From Sanghuangporus weigelae (Eukaryota; Basidiomycota; Agaricomycetes; Hymenochaetales; Hymenochaetaceae), in the NCBI GenBank assembly GCA_033182465.1, contig CP137318.1:1612001-1676000 (forward strand): a stretch of DNA of 64,000 bases, in the 5' to 3' direction. Within the stretch, counting starts at the first letter, position 1. Every line of letters starts with the position of its first letter. A program made the position numbers and the translations under genes. The notes under the pieces were generated by a model. It saw only the letters and a program-made list of their open reading frames with translations. It ran no database searches and was not told the origin of the DNA. Shown piece by piece: positions 11,829-21,756 of this stretch.

Positions 11829-12251
11829 TTAATACCGGCACGGATCGCCGACGAAACGAGCCGAATTCAGCCGTGTCGGCCGAACACGGGCTCATTCCGT
11901 TCGTGAGCCGCTTGAGCGGGAAGAACCTTACGGAAATTGAATTGTTCTTGCCTGTTGTGATGTGCCACCGTCACCGGCGGAAATGGCATAGCCAACCCGC
12001 TCTACGAACGCACCGTCTCATCTGTGACGAGAAGAGAGTCGAATAAGGCAACTCCCTCGTTGGGCTGCCAGCACGGCATGCGGCTACGCTAAGCTGCGCC
12101 GTCATTATCACACGCAACCGGCCCGATTGTGCCGTGTGACCCTTTATAGTCTGCCTGTCCAGCCGTACGTCTCCGCGCGACCGTCCCCGCCAACCGTGCT
12201 ATCCGTCACCCGCCCGTCCGAGCCGCGACAGCACTCACCAGTATAAACAAA
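11829..12251. other. Intergenic upstream of Zn2Cys6 factor
   Basis: Relatively GC-rich stretch between two plus-strand genes. It holds the 3' end of the peptidase gene and the promoter and leader of the Zn2Cys6 gene. No repeat, RNA or terminator could be supported. Confidence 0.4.
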
Positions 12252-13167
12252 ATGTCAGCCTTCAATGAACCCGCGGCACCTGGTCAGGGCCATGACGGTG
12301 CCCCGCAGCCGCCAACCTTTGAGCCGACTCAGTATCAACCACAGCTTGATCAACAAGCTCAGCAACAACAGCCGCCCGCAACTCCCGGAGGAGATGGGAG
12401 TTCTACTGGCAAGGCCAAGCAACGTCGATCTTCTCCAATACCTCGTAGTAAGTTTGGCGCACATAGTATATTCAACTGTGGCGACGGCTGATATTTATTC
12501 AGTTCGGAGAGCATGCACGGCGTGCCATGCTGGTAAAACTCGGTGTAGCGAGGTAAAGATTATGTTTACTCGTGCCCTCCAACTTACTTAAGACTAATCA
12601 AAATATTCTACAGGTCCTACCGTGCCAGGTAGTTATTGCTCAATAAAAAGTTAAGGCAGGTCAGCTGAATGATATACTTTTTTAGTCCTGCTTGAAACGC
12701 GGCCTGGGCGCGTCCTGTCAGTATCCTGATCCAGAAAACGAAACTCCCGGAGCACAGGGTGAGCAATCACGTTGCCGGAGTCTTCTAGTCTCGTATGTAT
12801 CTTACATCTCGTCTTTAGCAACCGCGAGCACTGTTCCGGTTGCACCTCCTGCAACATTCATGGGACAAATCCCTCCTCAACCCGGACCATACTATTACGA
12901 CTACTCAGCCAGTACCTCAACGTTCCGCCCTGCGAAGCGCCCAAGACCTCTGACGGAGGAAGAAGCGGCAGCAATCACACGTAACTTCCAGCGTGGCGAT
13001 TTCTATGTCGGGAATAGCGGGGTGAGTCGATGCCACTTATTTAAAATCAGCTTGCTAATGTACCTTCTGTGTTCTAGCCAGTGCGAATTGACCCGCGTCT
13101 ACCAGTTCGGCTCACTTTGGGAGAGGGTGACCAAGTTCATTTCACCATTTCGGAAGCAGTCTTGTGA
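12252..13167 (+). CDS. Short Zn2Cys6 (fungal binuclear cluster) transcription factor
   Basis: Likely DNA-binding transcription factor; targets unknown. After a Gln/Pro-rich N-terminus of about 65 residues and a basic stretch (KAKQRRSS) comes a complete binuclear zinc cluster. Its six cysteines are spaced C-x2-C-x6-C-x5-C-x2-C-x8-C (CTACHAGKTRC, then VLPCQSC, then CQYPD). The cluster is assembled across three introns, one exon being only 15 nt (12614-12628, VLPCQ). The rest is Pro/Tyr-rich with a basic KRPRPLTEEE run, and the last exon ends DQVHFTISEAVL at TGA 13165-13167. At under 200 residues it lacks the large fungal-specific regulatory domain usual in this family, so it may act as a small regulator. 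Splice choices in the middle are hand-made but restore perfect cysteine spacing. Confidence 0.82.
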
Positions 13168-13339
13168 AAAGCTACATCGTGTCTTGTCTTTAAATTCTGT
13201 TCTGCCCAGTGTTTCACGCGTTCTGTGCATAGTACTATTTTCTGATTGATCATTTGAAGAATTTCAAGTTTTTAATTACAAGTATACTTTCAAAATTTCC
13301 TTTCATATTATATTACTGCAGAAAACATTGGATATGTCA

Positions 13340-13421
13340 GGTGAGATGGCCGAGCGGTCCAAGGCGTTAGACTAAGGATCTAATCTCTTCGGGGGCGTGG
13401 GTTCGAATCCCACTCTCATCA
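13340..13421 (+). tRNA. tRNA-Leu (anticodon AAG)
   Basis: Class II tRNA of 82 nt with a long variable arm. The acceptor strand GGTGAGA pairs with TCTCATC near the 3' end (one G-T wobble), followed by discriminator A at 13421. The D arm carries TGGCCGAGCGGTC (A box). The anticodon stem GTTAGA/TCTAAT closes the loop CTAAGGA, giving anticodon AAG for CUU leucine codons. A variable arm with a TTCG loop follows, then the T arm GTGGG-TTCGAAT-CCCAC (B box). No intron. CCA is not encoded, as expected in eukaryotes. Discriminator A and the long arm fit leucine rather than serine. Confidence 0.95.
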
Positions 13422-13425
13422 TTTT
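13422..13425 (+). terminator. Pol III terminator of tRNA-Leu
   Basis: A TTTT run directly after the discriminator base, the usual RNA polymerase III stop; a second TTTT follows after one G. Confidence 0.8.
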
Positions 13426-13528
13426 GTTTTGTACTTCATACAGAGTTTGCTGGACATCAATACGTTCGGAAATTTTTGTCTCCAACAATGAAGCCTCCGA
13501 GCAGATATCAGGCTCTGATTTACAAGAT

Positions 13529-15330
13529 TCATTGGATTTCCGATTGTCTAGCATTGTATGCAGGAAGATATGTGATAGAGAAGGACGAGTCCAATGGCGA
13601 GAGCGTTGTCTCATGGAACCTATGCTTAACCAGTACGCTACGGATATGGAGAAGGACTCGAGTGCATAATAAGCTGTGCATGACACGTTGAAAGCTGCCA
13701 CGCACATGCAAATGTCGTTATATAGTATTTAATGAGGAGTAGAGTAAGAGAAAACGTACGTAACAAGCATGGTATGGATTTCGACCTGAACGAATAGTTA
13801 GTAGAAGTCATTGGGCAGTGGGCATGTATCTCGTACTGGGGCGACGAGGATTGTAACAACGTTTGCAATCGATGTGGCTAAAATAGGCATTAGCGATTTT
13901 TCCATGATGAGGTACCCCCACAAAAAACAACCTAATATGAACAGAAAGTATAATAATCCTGAATAAAAGGATAAGCACTTATCAAAGAGGGAGCGGAAAG
14001 GCGCCTACCATCCCTCAGTATGCATGTCATGAGTAGAGTGTCACCGTGTCGGACTTGAACGATGTACGTTTGAAGGTAAGTCGCTAAGAGGTCCAAGGAC
14101 AAAGGCACGCACAATATTGGATCGCCTTAATGAGTAGCAGTATCAACACCGCTTGAGAAAATCTTTAGGCATTCTGCATATCAGCTTCCGTGTCTTAGAA
14201 ACTCACATGTCTCGCTGACAAGTATGAAGATGAAATTTGCGAATATCTGCCGGTTTGCGAATGTGAAATTGCAACCTCCCCCAGGAACGCTGCCTGGAAA
14301 GACTGAAAATATGTCAGACCCTTGGAATATGGGCGCAATTGACTTGAATCGGATACTTACAATCAACCCCTTCCAGATACTTCGTAATAAAGACAATAGC
14401 GATGGCAAGAGCTATCTAGACAATCACGTCAGAATACGCTCCCCTCATGAATCTTTTGTGGTTGCATACCATACATTCTGCGACGAGCAGAACTGTTATT
14501 AATCTATGCTTTCCCCAAATAGCCCATGTGCGGAGTTTTAAAATGACTTTTCAAAGATCAGCAATTGGCAGAAGACTGATAGCTATTTCGCCGTTCAACG
14601 TACCTTGAGCAAAGAATATGCCCGCTGTCGACGTCCCTATCAGAAGTTCAGTATTACTCAAGAAAGATAATAAAGGAACGAGAACACCTCACAGGCGAAC
14701 ACGTTGACAGCCGACAAACAGAACGATCTCTGGAGCAAAGACTAACTTAGTGGTCATAGTAATCGCTTCCGTTCCGACTTGCCTCTGATTCGAGAGAAAA
14801 CACTGTGACTGACAGAGATTCGTCAGAAATCTCCAACGAAAGTGAGGATTAAGGGTATACTTACGAGACATATACAATAATGGATCCACGAATACCGTGT
14901 ATCTGTTCAACAGAAACAAACATTTCGTAATACTCCACGTAGAATCCCAGAACAGATCAATCTGGCGTTATATTGCTTAATTAGCAACTGAATTATGAAG
15001 GCGAAATCTCGTAGTACCTCTTCTGCTAGCGTGATCAAATAATCGTAGACCTGAAAGTGGTATAGTTCAATTTTTTTCAGCTCTTATAGAGCTAAAGGTA
15101 TTACGTACCGAAAGGGCGAGGCATGCGGCTACATAGAGTAATCAGATCATGAAAATAACCGGAATGATGATATATGCGTACTGGTAACGAACTAGTGAAT
15201 TAGAAACAGATTTTTAATGATAATCACGGTATTCATTGAGTGTCTTGCTTACTCTTCCAGCTTGGAGGTTCGAAAGAATATTCAGAAGACTTGTACGAAT
15301 GTCAGAGTTGGACTCAGCAGTAAATGCCAT
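13529..15330 (-). CDS. DUF6533-type seven-helix membrane protein
   Basis: Member of a basidiomycete-expanded family of multi-pass membrane proteins of unknown function. It starts at 15330 (MAFTAESNSDIRTSLLNI) and is spread over about a dozen small exons. Exon order in the protein: RYQYAYIIIP; ACLALS; VYDYLITLAEE; IDLFWDSTWSITKCLFLLNR and YTVFVDPLLYM (the DUF6533 core, 14.87-14.97 kb); RSFCLSAVNVFA; GTSTAGIFFAQ; LKLRTWAIWGKHRLITVLLV; IALAIAIVFITKYLEG; GGGCNFTFANRQIFANFIFI; AVLILLLIKAIQY; VRHGDTLLMTCILRDG; and a C-terminal VMHSLLCTRVLLHIRSV ending at 13529. Every segment stays in frame after splicing, so the gene looks intact. Several exons are under 40 nt. The tRNA-Leu lies 107 bp beyond its 3' end on the opposite strand. 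A receptor-like role is sometimes suggested for such seven-helix proteins; nothing here proves it. Confidence 0.82.
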
Positions 15331-15693
15331 GAGCAAGAGGGCATAAGAGACATAGAAATTCGGTTGTGGGGACTTAAAGCTCTCCCTCTGCCTAGCTCAC
15401 AAGCTCCGTTGACTTCGAGCGTTGACATGGTAATATTCATACTGAGTGGACCTTCGCTTCATGTTTATCCGAAGCGAAAGAGTCGCTGCCATGGCGCATG
15501 TTCCAAAGAACGTCTGGCGACTATTACCTCCATACCCAGGTCAAGCGAAAAAAGGGAGAAAAAAAACCGATGATACATTCCGCGATTCGTAACCAGGCAA
15601 AAGGTAGCTTGGTGTTTATTGAATTTGTTCGGGATCGGAATCTGGTATCACATTGCACGAAGATGAGTGTTACCCCTAACACTCTAAGTGACA
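15331..15693. other. Intergenic, RAD5 3' end to DUF6533 gene start
   Basis: Both flanking genes are on the minus strand, so this holds the DUF6533 promoter and the RAD5 3' flank. Open frames on the plus strand here show no recognisable protein. Confidence 0.4.
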
Positions 15694-18600
15694 TCACTCT
15701 TCGTCGAACATAATTCTAAGATTCTCCAAAGTTTCAGAATCAGAGCCGCTCTGGCCCTTCAGCGCTTCCTTTATGATCGCAGTCTTCCTCTTTTGGATCG
15801 TAAGGATTCGGCCCTCAATAGTATTCGACACCTGAAACATCGCTCGTACTAGGTAAAGGTTGGCAATGTAGCAAAGCACTTACGATGAAATGTGTTACAA
15901 AGACTGTCTTTTCTTGCCCTATACGATGGACTCGGTCGATGGCTTGAAAAGCGAGCTTGTTGGTCTTGGCATTATGCGGAGCAGAACAAGCCATACCTTG
16001 ATTTTCAATAGCCGCATTCCACCAGCAGTCCATCTAGAAAAAGAGCACTTAGTGAATAATAAAGCCAACGCGGACCGAAAAGGAGTACCATAAAAACATG
16101 ATTTGCCGACGTCAACTAGCGAAATGGTTTATCAACGCAGGATAGGAGAAATACCAAGAGACGCGACTCACATTGAGACCGACGCCGCCAGCTTTTAAAC
16201 TCAACATAAAGACTTTTGGCGCCCGTGAAGGTGTATTGAACTCGGCGATGATCTGATGTCTCTTCTTAATCTCTGTCGAGCCATCTAGGCGATACCATGC
16301 TAGGTTCTCTCGATCCAGGACTATCTCGATAAGATCCAGAAAGCTGGTAAACTGAGAAAAGATGATAGCTCTGAAGCAAGGATCTTGGTCTCTCAGTCGT
16401 CCTGTCACCAGATAATGTTAGCACGATGTAACATGTAACACAATGACGCCGACTGACGTAGATTTTGTGCTAGGGCATTCAGCTTTGTCGAACTCTTGAA
16501 GTCATTCCTTCGAAGTTCAAATTCGGGTGAAGATCGAGGGACATCGCTTGGAACAGTCTCCTGGGCTTCAGGATCTATTCCAATGCCTATAGCTCTAGCT
16601 TTCTTGCGTTTCACGATCTCCAGTAGTTGATCTTCCTGAAAAGTATGAATATAATGCAAAATGAGAGCTGAGCAAACGTTTTCGCGGCACGCGCGCACCT
16701 TCACAGGTCCTCGGCGACATATCGGACATGAACCCTCTTCGCCCTTCTCTGCCTGGCTCACCAGAGAAGTCAGAAAGCAATCCTTGCAACTTAGAAAAAT
16801 AGGTTACCGAAGAATCTTGTGAACATGAAAGAAAGCCGTACCCTTTGTGAGCGCATGCTGATATAAGTACTGGCTCCTGTATGACGTCCATACAAATAGG
16901 GCACTCTTCGTCTTCTTTCAATGATAGATTATTTAGCACAGTCTGAGCGTAGGATCCATTGTCCGCCTCGCCATTGGCCACGAATTGCTTTATCACTTCA
17001 TCGACGTCCACATATTTGGAAGTTGATTCACCTGAAGTGCTTTCATCATCCTGAGACAGGACTAGACTAGGATGAAGCACCGCCCGACGTAACCTGCAAT
17101 GACATGTCAGAAAGAGTTTTGCACGGAGCCCAATAGAAGCCTCGCCACATACTTCATGAGCATGGCCAGAATATGAGTGTAATTCTTTCCGATTAAACCA
17201 CTGGCACTAAGTCTGTCAAAATTCCGCTTCGCGGTGTTGTAAAGACTGTCATATATCTTGCGCTCCAGAGGTCCGAACTCGAGATATTCGTGTTTAATCT
17301 GCAGCAATATTCAGCTCCATTATGCGAAACCCTTAGACATATGAAGCACTTACTTCTTTATCCGGCAATTGGACGATCATGTTGCCATCACGGTCCCGCA
17401 TAGTCTTTTCTCGACGCAGGAGCACACTTTCAAGAATGACCTGGACGACTTCAATGGCCTTAGGTTCTCGATTCAAGAACGGAAGAGTAACGACAGATCG
17501 GAAAAATGAGTAATCTGACCAAGGCGCGAAGTTCAAGAATCGGCTGAGGAAATGTAAGCCTCTGTTTCATATTAAGTAAAGATGGACGTACAGAAGCGAA
17601 TATAAGTCTTCAAGCCGATTCACGATAGGAGTTCCTATTCAGAACGATTCAGCTGCAGCAAATTATACTGACTCGGTATCCCACTGACCTGTCAGCGTCC
17701 ATCTCCGAGGTGCCTTCAGATCAAATACCGCTTTCGCGGCTTTACTAGTCCTTGACTTTATATTGTGTGCCTCGTCGAGCACAACTCGGAACCATTCAAC
17801 TGGACAGTAATGTAAATTCGCTCACGAGAGATACGATGAATTGGCTTACTATCGAATATTGAAGCAGACTTAGTTGATTTATCTAGCCTCGAATGCTCAG
17901 ACGAAAGAGTGCCATATGAAGTGACCACGACATCTATCGCATCGATGTCCGAATCAATCATTGCTTCGAGGTCTTCACGATTTTGACCATGCCAGACCAT
18001 GACATTTACCGTGCCCTTTCCGCTCGAGCGTCGAATTTCGGTTGCCCACTGGTCGAGAAGGGATGCGGGAGCAATAATTAACGTAGCGCGACTTCTCCGT
18101 CGTGGAGGCTGCTTTTTGGCCGCAGGACGGAACGCGGCGTCCAACTTCAACTGTTTCTCTTTCGATCGTTGTTGATCGATATGCTCAGCAGGTATGTCCT
18201 CTTCGGGTTTCTCGCCGCGATTCGTCTGAATAAGGGATGATACCATAATAGTCTTTCCCATTCCCACTGAGAAGCTAGGTAAATAGCCCCGTCAAAATGT
18301 AGTCAGGGAGATAATTACTCACTTTCTTGATTTTAGATGCAACATGAATGGATTGGTTAATTCATCGCGCAAGGGGAATCGAAAACGTACCATCAGCCAG
18401 AATACCGCCTCGACAGATATTGTCGGCTTGCGGAAACCCAAGACTTAACTCTCCAGAATGAGTATTGTAATAAAACGGTGTCTCGTCAAGCGTGAGATCT
18501 ACCATGCCATCCCTGTCAGGCTCTGCAGGAAAAGCGTATCTTTCATGAAGGTTAGGACAAGAGGCCCGAAATAGTATGATAGCAACGACTCACTCAGACC

Positions 18601-20133
18601 ACAGAGGATGCATAGATTTTGGCTGACGAGCAGATGCAGATCCGGTCTCCCGTGAGTACATCCATCTATTTGGTCAGCATCAGCGTCATGAGCACCGTTG
18701 TACATGAGCCCGAAATAGCATTGGACTGGCTTACAGAAGAGCTTGTTTCTGATACGGTCGTAATTTGAGCAGAAAGGAATCGCAAGGCTCCATCTCTGCC
18801 ATATCCGCGTCACCAATCCGTGCACTGTGCGGATAAGACGATTAATACCATCCACGAGATGGACAAGATCTCAACTAGACCCACCGCTTATATATAACGT
18901 CCAGATCATTTTCATTCAGTACCTCTTCATCATCCTCATCTTCATCTACGTCAACTTCCTGATCCCGCGTTCCCTCCACATTGTTCAGGCCTTTCTTCGA
19001 GCCATTGACTAAGGCAGGCGGCTTCTGGATACCATCTGGCGGAATATTTTCTTTCCCTAAACTCGGAATATTGCCAGTTTTAGGCTTGAGACCGAGTTTG
19101 TCAAATAGCTGTTGCAGTGAAGCTTTGCGGCTGCGAAGTGTCTCTTCCTCGATTGTTTCCCGACCTTCATCAAACCAGGTCTTGGAAGGCCCAGGTTCCG
19201 AACCTGAAGGTTTCGGCGAATAACGTTTGAAAGCGGAAGACATAATGTATATTGACAGGGACACAAGAAGATCAGCACCGGAGTGCAGTTTTTCGGGACA
19301 GTCAACCATTGTACTCCCTTTAAAGCTGATTATGCCTGGAAAGACGTGAGCTTGAGTGTTTCGTAGGGGGGAAGACGATGGACTTACCGAGATCGAGAAG
19401 CTTTGAGACCCAATTAGAAACGTCTGTTGGCAGCCTGCCAAATTCTTATGCAACTTAAGTTCGAAAGCAGTCCATGAAGGAGTCAGTGAGATAAATACGC
19501 ACCGAAGCCTCGCATATTGGTCAGCCTGACAATCGTGTTCGGTTTCAGCTTCTTGGTCTGTACGCTCTTCGATTGAGCCTTGAACATGCTGTTGATCGTC
19601 ACTTGTTTACCCTTCCCTTTCTTCTTGCTCTCGTCTTGGAGAGTTTCTCTTTCTACCAGGATAGGATCACCGCTCTTTACGTATCCCGTGCCTCGTACAG
19701 TGCTCCAAGCATTTCCGACGAGAATAGAGCCGAGATAATACTCAGACTGGCGTTTTGGGGAGGATAGCCGCGTTTGATTAACCTTCCTCTTCTTTCGTGG
19801 ATGTGTTTCAGAAGAAGGTCCTTGCGTGATGGAGGAGGAAGGTTCGACTCTTGTATCGTCGCTGTTTACGAGAGACATCGCATCACTCCTAGGACTTGAT
19901 AGAGGAGCCAAAGAGCTTCTCGTGCTACATTGTTGTCCTTCCGTTCGACCATCTACCAGCATATCCACATCGCCAAGTGACTGGGTATACAAAGCTTTCA
20001 GATACATAGCAAGCTGCATCTAGTGAAGACTTACATTTCGGTTATGCGTGTCATTTTCGTTCTGTTTCACAGCCTCGTCTTCGTCATCGGAAGCTGCAAG
20101 GAACAAGGGAAGGTCTTCGGGGCTCTGGGACAT
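15694..20133 (-). CDS. RAD5: DNA damage tolerance helicase/ubiquitin ligase Rad5 (HLTF-like)
   Basis: Nuclear SNF2 ATPase and RING E3 that polyubiquitinates PCNA and remodels stalled forks. The start at 20133 reads [20 protein letters not shown]. Domains in order: a HIRAN domain ([20 protein letters not shown], about 19.74 kb, continuing to [14 protein letters not shown]); the SNF2 N-lobe with Walker [15 protein letters not shown] (about 18.25 kb) and the DEAH box in [18 protein letters not shown] (about 17.77 kb); a C3HC4 RING ([21 protein letters not shown] to [10 protein letters not shown], 16.7-16.9 kb); and the helicase C-lobe ([48 protein letters not shown]). The RING sits between the two helicase lobes, the Rad5/Rad16/HLTF layout, and HIRAN picks Rad5/HLTF over Rad16. 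More than ten short introns. It shares a 118-bp divergent promoter with LRP1 that carries a cell-cycle-box-like motif. Confidence 0.93.
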
Positions 20134-20251
20134 AGTGGTCGATAGGAAGGCGCGCCCAGTCGCGAAAACGCGACCATGTCACGTAGAATGTCACAGCCGT
20201 CAATTAGGCGTTATTCATCCTTACTCTCATCCATCTTCAACTACTAGTAAA
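20134..20251. promoter_or_regulatory. RAD5/LRP1 bidirectional promoter with SCB/MCB-like element
   Basis: Only 118 bp separate the two start codons. Positions 20161-20172 read CGCGAAAACGCG: the first half matches the SCB core CGCGAAA and the second the MCB core ACGCG, both bound by fungal Swi4/Mbp1-type factors at G1/S. Fungal RAD5-type repair genes are plausible targets, but binding here is inferred. Confidence 0.5.
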
Positions 20252-21376
20252 ATGACTAGCGGTATTAAGAAGCAGACCAACAAAGTTATTGCTCTGTCAG
20301 AATCTCTCAGAGAGCTAGAAGAGAAACTGGAGCCTCTGTTTTCCAAGTCACTGCCAGACACCCTCGATTCACTAGATACCTTGCAACAGGCCAAGCTGCA
20401 AGTACTCTTACCGTACCTAATAAACGACCTCATCTTTAGTACGCAAAGGTGCTCCGAGGCATATGTGCTACTGCTAACTCCGTTGTTCCTAGTATACTTG
20501 AAAACACGAGGCATTGACCCAAAGACTCACGCTGTCGTCTCTGAACTTGTATGAAGTCCTTTTGTTCTCATTAGATTGGGTTCCGGAGATTCACCTCCGA
20601 CTTCAATCTCAGGAGCGCGTGAAACAGTATTTTGAGAAGATCAAGGATGCGGAACAATCGAACCAAAGTGCGTATTCCATCTGACAGTTTGGGGCTGCAA
20701 TATAACTCTTTGAAACAGAGAGGACGACGGAAATAGACAAAGCGGCCGCTGGGAGGTTCATCAAGCACGCCATCTCCGAAGCAAAGCAGAACATCTCTGC
20801 TGCAGATTCCACTTCGAAAGAAGCTGGCCCCTCAAATTCTCAAAGCTCGACGTCAATTCCTGTACGAGTAACCGAAAAGATGAAGGAAAGAGAAGAATAC
20901 CTACGGAGGGTTGCGGAAGAATCAGACTCCGAAGAGCTTGGCTTGGATGTCATAGATGATGCAGCAGACGAAACAAGCATTAAAGTGGTGGAGAAGGAGA
21001 GGACAGAAGTATGCAAAGAGACGGAATCATTGAAACTACAAGAAGTAACGGTTTCCGAGTCGCCGAAAAAGAAGAGGAGACGTCCCATAGACCCATTTGG
21101 TCGTGAGCCATCAATTCGTTTCATTTCATTTCACTTGAATTGCAGATTGTTCGCTTGCTGACAACAGTATCTGTAGCTCATGGAAAGGAACCGATTTCTA
21201 CCTCAGAGACCAACGATAAATCAAGGAAGAAAAACAAAAAGCTCGCTGCAGTTATTGACAAGGATGCCTCAGCAGATAATGCGAGTCGTGCAAGCTCGGA
21301 TGCCGGTAACCCGAAAGAAGCAAAGTCGAAGAAGAAAAGGAACAAAAAGAAAAACCGACCCGAAGCGACTTCTTGA
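20252..21376 (+). CDS. LRP1: Exosome cofactor Lrp1/Rrp47 (C1D family)
   Basis: Nuclear partner of Rrp6 that helps the exosome process rRNA, snoRNA and other structured RNAs. The N-terminal Sas10/C1D domain is visible: LEEKLEPLFSKSLPDTL, LQQAKLQVLLPYLINDLIF then, across an intron, IYLKTRGIDP, followed across a second intron by ELERVKQYFEKIKDAE, the family signature. After about residue 150 the protein becomes charged and disordered, with acidic stretches and two basic runs (PKKKRRRPIDPF and KSKKKRNKKKNR) that fit nuclear localisation and RNA binding. The ATG at 20252 is the first after the RAD5 divergent promoter; the stop is at 21374-21376. The Lys-rich tail is typical of Rrp47. Identity is firm from the signature, though the exact exon ends were placed by hand. 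Confidence 0.9.
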
Positions 21377-21756
21377 CGTGCAATGGCACTTGCATGTTCT
21401 AATGATAACATTCATTCACTTTGTATCAGTTTAAACGGTATTGATTATTCCCGGTTGGATGAGTTTCCACGTACAGTACAAACAAAGCAACGAAAAGTAT
21501 CGGAACTTGGAAGATAGAAGGCAAGTGGTACTACAACAGTATGCATTCCACGATCGAAAGCAATGGTGATGTTATAAAAAAAAATACAACCAACCAGATC
21601 CCAAAGTCCAAGAATGCGCCGATGAAAATGAGAGGGATATCATCAATATAAAGGAGATAATAAAAAGAATGTTGATACTCAGAGATGTTTGAATATGATG
21701 AGGACGAGATAGCGTGTGATCCTGCAGATGAGAAAGTGAAAGCCGAAGGAATCCTG
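21377..21756. other. Convergent 3' region, LRP1 / methyltransferase
   Basis: Tail-to-tail gap between a plus- and a minus-strand gene, AT-rich, with an A-tract near 21575-21584. No gene or RNA is supported. Confidence 0.4.

Noticed and set aside
13372-13707. Minus-strand open frame ending in a GFEPTP-like peptide
   Set aside because: The RVGFEPTPP stretch is the reverse complement of the tRNA-Leu T arm, a common annotation artefact; the rest lies over the end of the DUF6533 gene and is out of its frame.
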